Source of the DNA: Sporosarcina sp. P33
GTDB lineage: Bacteria; Bacillota; Bacilli; Bacillales_A; Planococcaceae
Direction of reading: 5' to 3'
Assembly: GCF_002077155.1 (NCBI RefSeq)
Contig: NZ_CP015027.1
Span: forward strand, 1 to 64,000
Length of the DNA: 64,000 nucleotides
Shown: positions 1 through 9,814 of the stretch, in pieces
Position numbering within the stretch: position 1 is the stretch's first letter
How the letters are laid out: each line of letters starts with the position of its first letter
The notes under the pieces: generated by a model
Told to the model about the DNA's origin: nothing
The model's database searches: none
Seen by the model: the letters and a program-made list of their open reading frames with translations, nothing else
Made by a program: the position numbers and the translations under genes

Positions 1-1170
1 ATGACAAAAGAAGAACAAACGGGAGAAGCAGAATTGACCCTTGAAGAAGCAAAAGCGGCTATTATTGAAGCCGGTAAAAAAACAGGTGAACTAACATTAG
101 AGGATGTAACAGAAAAACTCGCATCATTCGAAATGGAACCTGAGCAATTCGAAGAATTTCTTGATCAGATAGAAGCGCAGGAAATCGAAATGGACAGAAA
201 AGAAGAAGCTGATCCCAAGAGTGAAAAAGAAGAACAATTCGACCTGAATGACTTGAGTGTACCGCCGGGTGTCAGAATCAACGATCCCGTCCGCATGTAT
301 CTGAAGGAAATCGGACGAGTGGATTTATTGACTGGTAAAGAAGAAGTGGACTTGGCAATCCGTATCCAGGAAGGTCTGGAAGCTGAGGCAGAATTTGAAG
401 AAACAAATAAAATGACCCCAGCAATAGATACTGCGATTATCCGCGGTGAAAACGCCAAAAAGAAGTTGGCGGAAGCGAATCTTCGTCTCGTTGTCAGTAT
501 CGCCAAGCGCTATGTCGGCCGCGGCATGCTGTTCCTTGACTTGATTCAGGAAGGAAATATGGGACTGATTAAAGCGGTCGAGAAGTTTGACCATACAAAA
601 GGCTTTAAATTCAGTACGTATGCGACATGGTGGATCCGTCAGGCAATTACCCGTGCAATCGCCGATCAGGCGCGCACAATCCGTATTCCCGTGCATATGG
701 TGGAAACGATCAATAAGTTGATCCGTGTCCAGCGCCAGTTGCTTCAGGACCTTGGGCGGGAACCGTCTCCGGAAGAAATTGGAGAAGAAATGGAATTAAC
801 ACCGGAAAAAGTACGTGAAATTTTGAAGATTGCACAAGAGCCGGTTTCATTGGAAACACCGATAGGAGAAGAGGATGACTCTCACTTAGGTGATTTCATT
901 GAAGACTCGGAAGCGCAGTCCCCTTCGGATCATGCAGCGTATGAATTGCTGAAGGAGCAGCTCGAGGATGTGCTGGATACACTGACTGACCGTGAGGAAA
1001 ATGTATTGCGTCTTCGTTTTGGGCTGGATGACGGCCGTACGCGTACATTGGAAGAGGTCGGAAAAGTGTTCGGTGTTACGCGCGAACGTATTCGTCAGAT
1101 CGAAGCCAAAGCGCTCCGAAAGCTGCGTCACCCTTCGCGCAGCAAACGACTGAAAGACTTTTTAGAATAA
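1..1170 (+). CDS. sigA: RNA polymerase primary sigma factor SigA (RpoD)
   Basis: This is the housekeeping sigma factor, which directs core RNA polymerase to -35/-10 promoters. The 389-residue protein has an acidic region 1.1 (about residues 1-80), region 1.2 near residue 95 ([11 protein letters not shown]), and region 2 with [17 protein letters not shown] (about 170) and the -10 recognition/melting segment [18 protein letters not shown] (about 206). Region 4.2 has the -35 helix-turn-helix [17 protein letters not shown] (about 360). The length is normal for Bacillales. The window begins exactly at the ATG, so the ribosome-binding site and the usual upstream neighbour dnaG are not visible. A terminator follows directly, so it is the last gene of its operon. 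Confidence 0.98.
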   Translation: MTKEEQTGEAELTLEEAKAAIIEAGKKTGELTLEDVTEKLASFEMEPEQFEEFLDQIEAQEIEMDRKEEADPKSEKEEQFDLNDLSVPPGVRINDPVRMYLKEIGRVDLLTGKEEVDLAIRIQEGLEAEAEFEETNKMTPAIDTAIIRGENAKKKLAEANLRLVVSIAKRYVGRGMLFLDLIQEGNMGLIKAVEKFDHTKGFKFSTYATWWIRQAITRAIADQARTIRIPVHMVETINKLIRVQRQLLQDLGREPSPEEIGEEMELTPEKVREILKIAQEPVSLETPIGEEDDSHLGDFIEDSEAQSPSDHAAYELLKEQLEDVLDTLTDREENVLRLRFGLDDGRTRTLEEVGKVFGVTRERIRQIEAKALRKLRHPSRSKRLKDFLE

Positions 1171-1175
1171 TAGAT

Positions 1176-1206
1176 GCATCGGCTTTGAACTAGCCGATGC
1201 TTTTTA
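1176..1206 (+). terminator. Rho-independent terminator after sigA
   Basis: A 9-bp stem GCATCGGCT / AGCCGATGC with a 7-nt loop is followed by TTTTTATTT. Confidence 0.9.
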
Positions 1207-1252
1207 TTTCTGTATGTATAAAAAGAAGATTGATACTATTGGAGGAGAAAGG

Positions 1253-1819
1253 ATGTCTAAGGATAAGAAGCAAATCATCATTTCTGAAATCCGGTATTGG
1301 AAAACAAACAAACTCCTTCCTGAACATTATTGCGATTTCCTGATTACATTATATGCACAGGGCGAAGATCCTGATGCAGTGGCAGAGAAGGAATCTTCCA
1401 CACTCCAAATAGAGCGCAGAAAGCTGCGGGCCAGGCAAATTATGGTTTTGCTAGTCAGTTTATTATTGGCGGCGGCAGCATCAGCTGCGATGTTTACGAT
1501 GACGGAATATCCCACAGTCACCTTTATTGCTGCAGCAGTGCTGTCGCTGGTTTTCCTGTCACTTGTCTCGGGAAAAACATTTATCAAAAAAGGTTTTGCA
1601 CCGTTTATTTACATATCGATGGCTCTTTTGCTGCTGATGATGTCATTGAAACTATGGACTGAATTCTTTAATGAAGATACGACGTTATTAATCGGACTCC
1701 TCGTATTAAATTGCGGATTATGGCTGTTCACGGGAAGATTATTAAAACTGCTGTATTTTACAATCTCAGGGTCGCTTGGCTTATTGACGATTGTCGCATT
1801 TTTACTATTATCTATGTAA
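1253..1819 (+). CDS. Hypothetical multi-pass membrane protein
   Basis: I do not recognise a functional family. The 188-residue protein has a charged N-terminal segment of about 60 residues (motif IRYWKTNKLLPEHYCDFL). Five or so hydrophobic segments follow, rich in Leu/Ala/Met and with short loops, so it is an integral membrane protein. The N-terminal tryptophan-containing motif recalls helical cytosolic modules in other Bacillales membrane proteins, but this is only an impression. The ATG at 1253 is chosen because GGAGGAGAAAGG lies just before it; an upstream in-frame ATG at 1214 has no Shine-Dalgarno. It is a single-gene unit between two terminators. Confidence 0.75.
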   Translation: MSKDKKQIIISEIRYWKTNKLLPEHYCDFLITLYAQGEDPDAVAEKESSTLQIERRKLRARQIMVLLVSLLLAAAASAAMFTMTEYPTVTFIAAAVLSLVFLSLVSGKTFIKKGFAPFIYISMALLLLMMSLKLWTEFFNEDTTLLIGLLVLNCGLWLFTGRLLKLLYFTISGSLGLLTIVAFLLLSM

Positions 1820-1829
1820 TAGTGTTCAG

Positions 1830-1864
1830 ACGGACGGAATTCATTGCTAAATTCCGTCCGTTTT
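1830..1864 (+). terminator. Rho-independent terminator
   Basis: Perfect 11-bp arms CGGACGGAATT / AATTCCGTCCG are followed by TTTT. Confidence 0.85.
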
Positions 1865-1935
1865 CTATATACTGTTATGTAAGGGCTTTCATGGACTTGC
1901 GAAAATCAAGTGAACTAGCAGAGAGGATGATCAAA

Positions 1936-3075
1936 ATGAACTTTGATTTAACTCAAGAACAGCAAATGGTGAAAAAACTGATGAGGGACTTTGCGAACGA
2001 AGAAGTGGCGCCCGGGGCAGTGGACAGGGACCGTTCGGGTCAGTTTCCGGTGGAAATTTTTAAAAAGCTTTCTGAAATGGGCATGATGGGTTTGCCATTT
2101 CCCGAGAAATATGGGGGCGGCGGAGCGGATACCATCAGCTTTGCAATCGTCACGGAAGAGTTAAGCCGTGCCTGTGCATCAACGGGCATTACGTATTCTG
2201 CTCATATTTCCCTTGGCGGTGCGCCTTTGCATTTATTCGGTACAAAAGAGCAAAAAGAGAAATACTTAACACCAATCTGCACAGGCGAATCTCTTGGTGC
2301 ATTTGGTTTAACTGAGCCAAATGCGGGATCCGACGCCGGTGGTACAGAGACATCTGCTGTGCTGGCTGACGGCAATTACACAATCAATGGATCGAAAGTG
2401 TATATTACAAATGCCAGCTATGCCAAACATCTCGCGCTCACTGCTGTAACGGATCGTACGGACGGAAAGAAGGAGATCAGTGCCATTATCGTCCCGACTG
2501 ATGCTGAAGGTTTCCGCATCATCGATAACTATGAAAAAATGGGTCTGCATGCATCCAATACAACCGAACTGCTGTTAGAAGATGTGACAGTTCCCAAAGA
2601 GAACCTGCTTGGTGAACGCGGCAAAGGCTTCCAGCAGTTCCTCGTAACGCTAGACGGCGGCCGCATCGGAATCGGGGCGATGGCAGTCGGCATTGCGCAG
2701 GCTGCGTACGACCGTGCGCTAAAGTATTCTAAAGAACGCAGGCAGTTCGGCAGGACACTGTCTTCATTCCAAATTACGCAGTTTAAGCTTGCCGATATGG
2801 CGATGAAAATTGAACTTGCACGCACGATGGTCTATAAAGCTGCCTGGCTGAAAGATCAGGGCAGAAAGTTTACGAAAGAGGCATCCATGTGTAAATTATA
2901 CGCTTCGGAAATTGCTATGGAAGTCGCCGATGAAGCAATCCAGATCCACGGAGGCTATGGCTATATGCGGGAATACGAAGTGGAGCGTTATTTGCGCGAT
3001 GCCAAGCTGCTGGAAATTGGAGAGGGCACCTCAGAAGTTCAGCGTATGGTCATCGCAAGGCAAATCGGCTGCTAA
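1936..3075 (+). CDS. Acyl-CoA dehydrogenase (short-chain/butyryl type)
   Basis: This is an FAD-dependent acyl-CoA dehydrogenase that catalyses the first oxidation step of fatty-acid beta-oxidation or branched-chain amino-acid breakdown. The 379 residues match the family length. The flavin/substrate signature GAFGLTEPNAGSDA is near residue 123, the R-QFG motif is present (ERRQFGRTLSSFQ), and the C-terminus has IHGGYGYMREYEVERYLRD and IGEGTSEVQ, whose Glu is the catalytic base in short-chain enzymes. Start: ATG 1936, 9 nt after GAGAGG; the frame is open further upstream but without an initiation site. Substrate length cannot be fixed from sequence. It stands alone, with no beta-oxidation partners nearby. 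Confidence 0.93.
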   Translation: MNFDLTQEQQMVKKLMRDFANEEVAPGAVDRDRSGQFPVEIFKKLSEMGMMGLPFPEKYGGGGADTISFAIVTEELSRACASTGITYSAHISLGGAPLHLFGTKEQKEKYLTPICTGESLGAFGLTEPNAGSDAGGTETSAVLADGNYTINGSKVYITNASYAKHLALTAVTDRTDGKKEISAIIVPTDAEGFRIIDNYEKMGLHASNTTELLLEDVTVPKENLLGERGKGFQQFLVTLDGGRIGIGAMAVGIAQAAYDRALKYSKERRQFGRTLSSFQITQFKLADMAMKIELARTMVYKAAWLKDQGRKFTKEASMCKLYASEIAMEVADEAIQIHGGYGYMREYEVERYLRDAKLLEIGEGTSEVQRMVIARQIGC

Positions 3076-3144
3076 TTTGCGAATTATGGCGATTCTGTCA
3101 CAAAAGACGAAAAGTCGCCCAATAACACTTTCAGTTTTCTCATA

Positions 3145-3180
3145 GATACAGTACAATGTTAATTGTGTACTGTATCTTTT
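3145..3180 (+). terminator. Rho-independent terminator
   Basis: Inverted repeat GATACAGTACA / TGTACTGTATC with a 10-nt loop, then TTTT. Confidence 0.75.
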
Positions 3181-3213
3181 ACAGAATAGATTCTGGTGAA
3201 GGAGGGTAATCCA

Positions 3214-3591
3214 ATGAATAAAAATCCTGTTGTACCATTTCTTTTGATTTTCGCATTAGGAATTGGACTGATTTTCTTCATGTCACTTTATGGTTTAGAT
3301 CAAAAAGAGGAAATTGCTGGAGCTGACGAAGAAGGCACTACGCAAGGTACTGAAGAAGAAAGTGCAAATACCGGCGAATTTGACGCAGAAGCTGTTGCTC
3401 AGCAGAAGTGTGTAAGTTGTCACGGTGATAACTTATCCGGCGGAATGGGGCCAGCTTTAAACAGCTCACTTGATGCTGAAACTGCACATGACGCAATCAA
3501 AAACGGTGTTGCTGGAACTGCAATGCCAGCTGGACTAGTTCCGGACGAGAACATAGATGAAATGGTTGATTACATTTTATCACTAGACTGA
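3214..3591 (+). CDS. cccA: Membrane-anchored cytochrome c-550
   Basis: Small class I c-type cytochrome, an electron carrier on the outer face of the membrane that donates to terminal oxidases. The 125-residue protein has one N-terminal membrane anchor (about residues 8-28), an acidic low-complexity linker (about 35-60), the haem-binding motif CVSCH and a C-terminal axial Met in GTAMPAG. Start: ATG 3214, 6 nt after GGAGGG. In B. subtilis cccA also lies next to sigA, which supports the assignment. Confidence 0.95.
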   Translation: MNKNPVVPFLLIFALGIGLIFFMSLYGLDQKEEIAGADEEGTTQGTEEESANTGEFDAEAVAQQKCVSCHGDNLSGGMGPALNSSLDAETAHDAIKNGVAGTAMPAGLVPDENIDEMVDYILSLD

Positions 3592-3606
3592 TTGTCTACT
3601 TACATT

Positions 3607-3652
3607 AAAGAGCCAGTAAACGGGCGTAACTCCCGGTTTACTGGCTCTTTTG
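3607..3652 (+). terminator. Rho-independent terminator after cccA
   Basis: Long perfect stem (AGAGCCAGTAAAC with its complement, plus GGG/CCC) ending in CTTTT. Confidence 0.9.
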
Positions 3653-3708
3653 CATTGCATGATTAAGGTGCCGATTATACAATAGATAAGAATGAAAGGC
3701 GGGGGAGT

Positions 3709-4407
3709 ATGAATACCAATCAATTATCCAAGCGGCTGGAGATGGTAGCAAGTTTTGTACCGCAAGATACGATACTTGCGGATATTGGAAGCGATCATGC
3801 GTATTTGCCATGTTATTTGATGAATAAAGGCAGAATTCTCCGGGCAATTGCAGGAGAAGTCGTAGCTGGCCCGTTTGATGCAGCGGTGCGCAATGTCAGC
3901 AGCAACGGGCTCGCGGACGCTATTGAAGTGCGTCTGGCAAACGGCTTGCAGGCGATTGAAGATACAGACTGCGTGGAAACTGTCACAATTGCAGGAATGG
4001 GCGGGACGCTGATTGCGTCGATACTTGAAGCAGGAAAAGACCGCCTGACTCATGTGCAGCGGATTATCGCGCAGCCGAATCTGCACGCATTGGCAGTCAG
4101 ACAATGGGCAGCTGAAAACGGTTTTTATATCATGGATGAAGAAATTTTGCAGGAAGACGGAAAAATCTACGAAGTGCTTGTACTTGAGAGAGGCAAGGCG
4201 GAGTATTCAAACACAGATCTACTTGTAGGTCCGGTCTTGCGTAATAAACAATCCGAAGTGTTTCAGGCGAAATGGCAGCGCGAACTGATTGAGTGGGATC
4301 GTGTGATGACGGCTCTGGATCAAGCCGCGCAAACAGAAGAAATCCGCAAGAAAAAAGCTGCACTGCAAGACAAATATGAACTGGTCAGGAAGGTGTTGAC
4401 TGTATGA
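3709..4407 (+). CDS. trmK: tRNA (adenine-22-N1) methyltransferase TrmK
   Basis: S-adenosylmethionine-dependent methyltransferase that makes m1A22 in the D-loop of certain tRNAs in the cytoplasm. The 232 residues contain the Rossmann motif I ADIGSDHAYLPCYL (about 25-38), motif IV TVTIAGMGGTLIASIL (about 92-107) and the TrmK-typical QPNLHALAVRQWAAENGF. A C-terminal coiled-coil-like charged helix closes the protein. Start: ATG 3709 after GGCGGGGGAG. The stop overlaps the start of yqfO by 4 nt (ATGA), so the two are translationally coupled, as in other Bacillales. Confidence 0.93.
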   Translation: MNTNQLSKRLEMVASFVPQDTILADIGSDHAYLPCYLMNKGRILRAIAGEVVAGPFDAAVRNVSSNGLADAIEVRLANGLQAIEDTDCVETVTIAGMGGTLIASILEAGKDRLTHVQRIIAQPNLHALAVRQWAAENGFYIMDEEILQEDGKIYEVLVLERGKAEYSNTDLLVGPVLRNKQSEVFQAKWQRELIEWDRVMTALDQAAQTEEIRKKKAALQDKYELVRKVLTV

Positions 4408-5525
4408 AAAAAAGTAACGGACATCAGATCATTGAACTATTTGAAAAGTGGTCACCGAAACAGCTTGCTTTCGAGGGGGATCCGATCGGACTGCATATCG
4501 GACAATTAAACCGGCCTGTAGATAAGGTATTGGTCACGCTGGACGTCAATGAAGAGGTAATCGATGAAGCGATTGAACACGGTGCGGCTCTCGTCATTGC
4601 GCATCATCCGCCATTATTCCGGCCGGTAAAGGCAATAATGACAAATACGCCGCAGGGCAGGATGATTGAGAAGTGCATTAAACATGACATCGCAGTCTAT
4701 GCAGCTCACACGAATCTTGATATTGCGAAAGGCGGCGTTAATGACATGCTGGCAGACCGCCTTGGTATACAGGAGACAGAACCGATTGAAAATACCGCTT
4801 CAGAGTATTTAGTGAAACTGGCCGTATTTTGCCCGCAATCCGACGCCGATGTCCTGCGTCAGGAATTAGCTCGTGCCGGGGCCGGCGCAATTGGCGACTA
4901 TGAGGCATGCAGTTTCAGTTCACAGGGTATCGGACGATTTACACCGGTTGCGGGTGCAAATCCGACGATTGGTGAAATTGGCGAACCTGCCCTGGTAGAT
5001 GAAGAACGAATAGAGGTAGTCTTTTCCGAAAGCCAGCAGACAAAAGTTGTGAAAGCGATGTTTGCGGCCCATCCGTATGAAGAGCCGGCATTTGATCTAT
5101 TCAGGATGCAGCAGAAAACGAATGTCCAAGGCATCGGACGTGTCGGCCGGCTGACAGAAGAGATGACACTGAAAGACTTTGCGCAGCATGTGAAAGAGGT
5201 ATTTGGAGTTCCGGCCCTGCGATTTGTCGGTGACTCGGATACGGTGATCCGCAAAGTGGCAGTTCTCGGCGGAGACGGCAATAAGTACATCACTGCCGCA
5301 AAAAGAAAAGGCGCTGATGTACTCGTGACGGGTGATTTATATTACCACGTCGCACATGAAGCACAAGCGCTCGGCCTTGCTGTAGTGGATCCCGGTCATA
5401 ATATCGAAAAAATTATGATTTCAGGTGTCGCGAAGAAAATGTCGGCATTATGTGAAGAAAATAAGTTAGCTGTTGAGTTTATTGAATCAAAAATCATTAC
5501 AGAACCTTTCCAATTTCTCTCATAA
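4404..5525 (+). CDS. yqfO: Nif3-like dinuclear metal protein YqfO
   Basis: Member of the NIF3/YqfO family, often annotated as GTP cyclohydrolase I type 2 homologue; the true activity is unsettled. The 373-residue length is that of the Gram-positive form, which carries a PII-like insert (about 130-230) between two halves of the metal-binding fold. Metal-binding motifs are IAHHPPLF (about 72), YAAHTNLD (about 100) and VVDPGHNIEK near the C-terminus. It overlaps trmK by 4 nt and shares its promoter. Confidence 0.92.
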   Translation: MKKSNGHQIIELFEKWSPKQLAFEGDPIGLHIGQLNRPVDKVLVTLDVNEEVIDEAIEHGAALVIAHHPPLFRPVKAIMTNTPQGRMIEKCIKHDIAVYAAHTNLDIAKGGVNDMLADRLGIQETEPIENTASEYLVKLAVFCPQSDADVLRQELARAGAGAIGDYEACSFSSQGIGRFTPVAGANPTIGEIGEPALVDEERIEVVFSESQQTKVVKAMFAAHPYEEPAFDLFRMQQKTNVQGIGRVGRLTEEMTLKDFAQHVKEVFGVPALRFVGDSDTVIRKVAVLGGDGNKYITAAKRKGADVLVTGDLYYHVAHEAQALGLAVVDPGHNIEKIMISGVAKKMSALCEENKLAVEFIESKIITEPFQFLS

Positions 5526-5570
5526 TACAGGAGGAAGGCTGCCCTGCATGCCGCTTCATTGAAAGAATTG

Positions 5571-5620
5571 AAAAAGAGCTGTCCGGGAAATCATCACGAT
5601 TTCCTGAACAGCTCTTTCTT
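5571..5620. terminator. Bidirectional terminator between yqfO and ispH
   Basis: AAAGAGCTGTCCGGGAAATC pairs with GATTTCCTGAACAGCTCTTT. It is A-rich on one side and T-rich on the other, so it can serve both convergent genes. Confidence 0.85.
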
Positions 5621-5625
5621 GATTT

Positions 5626-6591
5626 TTACGGTTCAATCCGAATAACAGGGCTTGGATTCTTGATTTTTGGCAAGATTTTTTCCAACTTGAACTGTCTTTC
5701 CGGCTGATGTGTTGAAGGGTCTTCTTTATCAAAATTATTCAGAAACGCAATCACTTCTCTAACAATCACAGTTGGTGTAGAAGCACCTGCTGTAACAGCC
5801 ACTGTCTCAATATCCATCAGCCACGCAGGGTCGATTTCAGAGACGTCTGATATGCGGTAAGAAGGTGTATTGGCAATTTCCACTGATACTTGCGTCAAAC
5901 GGTTAGAGTTATTGCTTTTAGGATCTCCCACGACAATCAGCAGCTCAGCTTCACCTGCTTGCTCTGCGACCGCTTCCTGCCGAACTTGTGTAGCCAGACA
6001 GATTTCCTGATGTACTTCAATATGCGGAAATTTACGCTCGAGCTCTTCCATCAAATGTGCAACATCCCACTGACTCATCGTTGTCTGATTCGTCACGAGC
6101 AATTTTTCATTGGTAATATTAAGATTGTCGATATCCTCCAGATGCTCGATTAAATGAACGGAATCCGGTGCGACGCCGATTGCTCCTTCAGGTTCCGGGT
6201 GGTGCTTTTTGCCGATGTAAAGAATGTCATAACCTTCTGCCACTTTTTCTTCAATCAGATGATGCGTGACAGATACATCAGGACAAGTCGCATCGATGGC
6301 TACCAGACCTTTTTCTTTTGCAAGCTTGCGGACTTCCGGAGAAACGCCGTGAGCTGTATAGATGACTGTTCCTTTGTCAACTTTGCGCAAAATATCCAGG
6401 CGGTTTTCACCGTCAAGTGTGATAATCCCATCTTCTTCAAATGCATCCGTGACGTGCTTGTTGTGGACGATCATGCCTAATATATAAATGGGTCTCGGCA
6501 GGGATGTATCGAGCGCAGCATTTCTTGCAATGACCATCGCATCAACCACACCATAACAATAACCTCTTGGTGAAATCTTGAGTACTTTCAT
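5626..6591 (-). CDS. ispH: 4-hydroxy-3-methylbut-2-enyl diphosphate reductase IspH
   Basis: Last enzyme of the MEP isoprenoid pathway; its [4Fe-4S] cluster reduces HMBPP to IPP and DMAPP. The 321-residue protein has the conserved cluster cysteines in [12 protein letters not shown] (about residue 12), [12 protein letters not shown] (about 103) and [10 protein letters not shown] (about 198), the His-containing [11 protein letters not shown], and the C-terminal [14 protein letters not shown]. The MEP partner ispG is encoded on the same strand near 14 kb. It is convergent with yqfO. Confidence 0.96.
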   Translation of the reverse strand: MKVLKISPRGYCYGVVDAMVIARNAALDTSLPRPIYILGMIVHNKHVTDAFEEDGIITLDGENRLDILRKVDKGTVIYTAHGVSPEVRKLAKEKGLVAIDATCPDVSVTHHLIEEKVAEGYDILYIGKKHHPEPEGAIGVAPDSVHLIEHLEDIDNLNITNEKLLVTNQTTMSQWDVAHLMEELERKFPHIEVHQEICLATQVRQEAVAEQAGEAELLIVVGDPKSNNSNRLTQVSVEIANTPSYRISDVSEIDPAWLMDIETVAVTAGASTPTVIVREVIAFLNNFDKEDPSTHQPERQFKLEKILPKIKNPSPVIRIEP

Positions 6592-6660
6592 TTATTCCAC
6601 TCCACTCCTCTAATAACTTCTCTCTCATTATAGCGGAGTTTCGCGGGTGATTCAAAGAGT

Positions 6661-7134
6661 TCAGAACGGAGGCTGGAAAATACGCGGCGAAGATGGCCGA
6701 TTAATTACTTCCGAATTTGCCGGACCCGGCGCAGCAGGACCGCCAGGACGCGCAGGAGATGAGGCAGGCGGTACATCCGGCATGGATTGAACTCCCTTAT
6801 ATAACCTCCACATGGCCGGCAGATTTTGAACGAGCGGTGCAAACTGCTGAACGAGCGGCGCGAATTGCTGCGCGGTGTTCAAAAAGCGGTTCGCAGTCTG
6901 CATATACTGATCGGCACGTGAAGGGCCGGTACCCTGGGCGCCTGTCTGCTGTTGCTGCAGTTGCTGCTGCGGGCGCATATTTGGACCGCCGCTGTTTCGC
7001 ATTCCCGGCGGTCCGCCCGGGTTTCCAGACATACCTTGCAGGAAAGGCATACCGAAAGGGGATGGGGGCGGGCCGGGCTTCATGGCAGGCTGCGGGGGCT
7101 GATTGCTGAACGGATAAAATGATTGATATCTCAT
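6661..7134 (-). CDS. yqfQ: YqfQ/VrrA-like low-complexity protein
   Basis: A Pro/Gly/Gln-rich protein of 157 residues. The first 70 residues are proline- and glycine-rich with a Gln tract (about 57-66). A short central amphipathic region (TANRFLNTAQQFAPLVQQFA, about 83-102) has two near-identical QQFAPLVQ copies, and the tail is again Pro/Ala-rich. Its position between ispH and cshB is that of yqfQ in B. subtilis; the family has no proven role. Start: ATG 7134, 8 nt after AAGGAG; a GTG at 7137 directly before it is possible. Confidence 0.75.
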   Translation of the reverse strand: MRYQSFYPFSNQPPQPAMKPGPPPSPFGMPFLQGMSGNPGGPPGMRNSGGPNMRPQQQLQQQQTGAQGTGPSRADQYMQTANRFLNTAQQFAPLVQQFAPLVQNLPAMWRLYKGVQSMPDVPPASSPARPGGPAAPGPANSEVINRPSSPRIFQPPF

Positions 7135-7244
7135 CACGAACTCCTTCCTGACATTTTTAGTTGTTTCCCCTATATCCTATGCGAAAAAAGCCACTGGTGG
7201 CACCGAATCATGGTACAATAAGAAGTAACTAGAGGAGGAACGAT

Positions 7245-8540
7245 ATGTCGAAATTTACAGATTACCAATTCAAGCCATTTTTGAGGGAAGCTATTCAAAA
7301 GTTAGGGTTTGAAGAACCGACACCAATACAAAAAGAAATCATCCCATTGATTATGAAAAATACAAGTGCGATTGGACAGGCCCATACAGGTACAGGGAAG
7401 TCCCACAGTTTTTTAATTCCGCTGGTTGAAAAGCTCAACACGGAGCTGGATGAACTGCAGACTGTCATCACGGCGCCGACGCGTGAATTGGCTGTTCAGC
7501 TTCACGATGAACTGAAAAAACTGATTGAGGGAACGGATATTAAGAGTGCGATACTGATTGGCGGGACCGATAAAAAACGCTCTGCTGAACGTCTGAAGAG
7601 CACACCGCATATCATTGTCGGCACCCCGGGACGTATCCAGGATTTGTCTGAAACAGGCGCACTGCCAATCCATACAGCTACACAGCTTGTCATTGATGAA
7701 GCGGATCTGGCATTCGACATGGGCTTTATTGAAGACATTGATAAATTTGCGTCCAGAATGCCTGAAAAGCTCAGCATGTATGTATTCTCAGCAACGATTC
7801 CTGAGAAATTAAAACCTTTCTTGGCAAAATATATGAATTCACCTGTTCATATACAGATGGGGGATAAAAAGCCGCTGACGGAGAATATGCATTATTCATT
7901 AGTTCCGGTCAGAAGTATGGATAAAAATAAAAAGCTGCTTCACGTAATGGATGCAATTCAGCCGTATCTTGCAATCATCTTCACGAATACAAAACAAAAT
8001 GCGGATCGTCTGGCCAACTTCTTGGCGGAACATGGCCATAAACCAGGTAAAATACACGGAGATCTGACACCGCGTGAACGCACACGCGTGATGAAGAAAG
8101 TTCGTGATCTGGATTATCAGTACATCGTGGCGACAGATTTGGCGGCAAGAGGGATTGATATTCCGGGTGTCAGCCATGTGATTAACTATGAACTGCCGGA
8201 AGATCTGGAATTCTTCATCCACCGGGTGGGCCGCACCGCACGCGCTGGCATGGAAGGCAATGCAATAACCTTATATGAACCCGCTGATGAAGATGCGATC
8301 AACCAGATTGAAAAGCTTGGTATTCCATTTGTCCATGAAGATGTTAAAAATGGTGAATGGATCCAAGTGAAAGAGCGCCAGGCACGTAAGAAACGTGTGC
8401 GCGAAGCAGATGAAATTGATAAAAAGGCTGCTTCTATAATTCGTAAACCAGACAAAGTAAAGCCAGGGTATAAGAAAAAACTGGCAGAGCAGCAAGAAAA
8501 CTTCAAGAAAAGACAAAGGAGAATGAAAAAGAAATCATGA
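7245..8540 (+). CDS. cshB: DEAD-box ATP-dependent RNA helicase CshB
   Basis: Cytoplasmic RNA helicase linked to cold adaptation and RNA turnover. The 431 residues show the Q motif (FEEPTPIQ), Walker [24 protein letters not shown]-box variant DEAD ([10 protein letters not shown]), SAT, and the C-terminal RecA domain with [10 protein letters not shown] and HRVGRTAR. The C-terminal 60 residues are Lys/Arg-rich, as in CshB. Start: ATG 7245 after GAGGAGGAACG. It overlaps nfo by 4 nt. Confidence 0.95.
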   Translation: MSKFTDYQFKPFLREAIQKLGFEEPTPIQKEIIPLIMKNTSAIGQAHTGTGKSHSFLIPLVEKLNTELDELQTVITAPTRELAVQLHDELKKLIEGTDIKSAILIGGTDKKRSAERLKSTPHIIVGTPGRIQDLSETGALPIHTATQLVIDEADLAFDMGFIEDIDKFASRMPEKLSMYVFSATIPEKLKPFLAKYMNSPVHIQMGDKKPLTENMHYSLVPVRSMDKNKKLLHVMDAIQPYLAIIFTNTKQNADRLANFLAEHGHKPGKIHGDLTPRERTRVMKKVRDLDYQYIVATDLAARGIDIPGVSHVINYELPEDLEFFIHRVGRTARAGMEGNAITLYEPADEDAINQIEKLGIPFVHEDVKNGEWIQVKERQARKKRVREADEIDKKAASIIRKPDKVKPGYKKKLAEQQENFKKRQRRMKKKS

Positions 8541-9439
8541 TACCAAATGAAATCCTTCTCGGGTCTCACGTATCCATGAGCGGCAAAAAAATGCTGCTTG
8601 GCTCCAGTGAAGAAGCACTGAGCTACGGGGCCAATACATTCATGATCTATACGGGTGCTCCGCAAAATACGCGACGTAAACCAATTGAAGAATTAAATAT
8701 TGAAAGCGGTACGCAGCATATGAAAGAAAACGGGCAGTCAAACATTGTCGTACACGCTCCCTACATCATCAATATTGCGAACACCGCAAAGCCTGAAACA
8801 TTCCGCCTTGGCGTGGACTTTTTGCAGCAGGAAATCCAGCGTACCGAAGCGCTCGGAGCGAACCGGATTGTCCTTCATCCAGGTGCGCATGTCGGAGCCG
8901 GAACGGATGCAGGCATAGCGAAAATTATTGAAGGCCTGAATGAAGTTCTTTCTGAAAAAGCTGATGTCAGCATTGCGCTGGAAACGATGGCCGGCAAAGG
9001 AACGGAATGTGGACGAAGCTTTGATGAAATTGCGAGAATCATCGATGGTGTGAAACATAACGAACGTTTGTCTGTCTGCTTCGACACATGTCACGTGCAC
9101 GATGCGGGGTATGATATCGTGAATGATTTCTCGGGTGTCTTGGATGAATTCGACAGTATCGTCGGACTTGACAGAATATCCGTCATTCACGTAAATGACA
9201 GCAAAAATGAACGGGGTGCAGGAAAAGACCGCCACGAAAATATTGGAATGGGACATATTGGCTTTGAACCTCTGGCTTACATCGTTCACCATCCAACATT
9301 CAAAGAAATTCCGAAAATCCTGGAAACACCATTTATCGGAACAGACAAAGCAAATAAAAAAGCACCTTATGCAGTCGAAATTGAAATGTTGAAAAAACGT
9401 CAATTCACTCCTGAATTACTGGAAGCACTGCATAGCTGA
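8537..9439 (+). CDS. nfo: Endonuclease IV (AP endonuclease)
   Basis: Zn-dependent apurinic/apyrimidinic endonuclease of base-excision repair. The 300-residue TIM barrel has the metal-binding motifs [71 protein letters not shown] (written here as consecutive pieces) and the C-terminal ETPF. The start codon overlaps the cshB stop (ATGA), giving a cshB-nfo operon as in B. subtilis yqfR-yqfS. Confidence 0.96.
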   Translation: MIPNEILLGSHVSMSGKKMLLGSSEEALSYGANTFMIYTGAPQNTRRKPIEELNIESGTQHMKENGQSNIVVHAPYIINIANTAKPETFRLGVDFLQQEIQRTEALGANRIVLHPGAHVGAGTDAGIAKIIEGLNEVLSEKADVSIALETMAGKGTECGRSFDEIARIIDGVKHNERLSVCFDTCHVHDAGYDIVNDFSGVLDEFDSIVGLDRISVIHVNDSKNERGAGKDRHENIGMGHIGFEPLAYIVHHPTFKEIPKILETPFIGTDKANKKAPYAVEIEMLKKRQFTPELLEALHS

Positions 9440-9446
9440 TCTGTTC

Positions 9447-9476
9447 AAGCGCTGCCTGCCCGCAGCGCTTTTTTAT
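9447..9476. terminator. Terminator between nfo and yqfT
   Basis: AAGCGCTGC / GCAGCGCTT stem followed by TTTTATTG; it lies between convergent genes. Confidence 0.85.
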
Positions 9477-9715
9477 TGAAGTTTATACTGCTCCAAATAG
9501 AGCATCGTCTTTTCGTATCCAATAATCGAAGACACTTTCTCAATAAACGCCTGCGGGATGCCAGTGAACAGCCAGACGAGTGATACTTCATCCAGCAATG
9601 GACGCAGCTGCCGCACTTCGGCAGCAGACAGCACTACACCGTAACTTGCCGCGTACTGTACCGCTTCCTGATCGGGCAGTTGTTTGATCTCCTGAATCAA
9701 TTGAAGTAAATCCAT
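9473..9715 (-). CDS. yqfT: DUF2624 family protein YqfT
   Basis: Small helical protein of 80 residues of unknown function. Position next to nfo and the pattern (QEAVQYAASYGVVLSAAEVRQLRPLL) match B. subtilis YqfT. Start: ATG 9715 with AAAGGA 10 nt upstream; a TTG at 9724 would touch the Shine-Dalgarno and is less likely. No membrane segment or catalytic motif is visible. Confidence 0.7.
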   Translation of the reverse strand: MDLLQLIQEIKQLPDQEAVQYAASYGVVLSAAEVRQLRPLLDEVSLVWLFTGIPQAFIEKVSSIIGYEKTMLYLEQYKLQ

Positions 9716-9738
9716 AGTTATCAAATCCTTTCAATTGG

Positions 9739-9767
9739 TTGTATCCCTCCGCGTCTTCCTATATAAT
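9739..9767 (+). promoter_or_regulatory. Sigma-A promoter of znuC-znuB-zur
   Basis: TTGTAT, 17-bp spacer, TATAAT. The predicted start site is near 9774, immediately before the Zur-like operator. Confidence 0.65.
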
Positions 9768-9776
9768 TCATAAAGT

Positions 9777-9795
9777 AATCGGAATGATTCCGAAT
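9777..9795 (+). promoter_or_regulatory. Zur-type operator
   Basis: AATCGGAATGATTCCGAAT is a 9-1-9 inverted repeat with a single mismatched pair, close to the Fur/Zur-family box form. It begins about 3 nt after the predicted transcription start of an operon that encodes a zinc transporter and Zur itself, which implies autoregulated zinc repression. Metal specificity is inferred from context. Confidence 0.7.
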
Positions 9796-9814
9796 TAAAG
9801 GAAGGGATATGTAT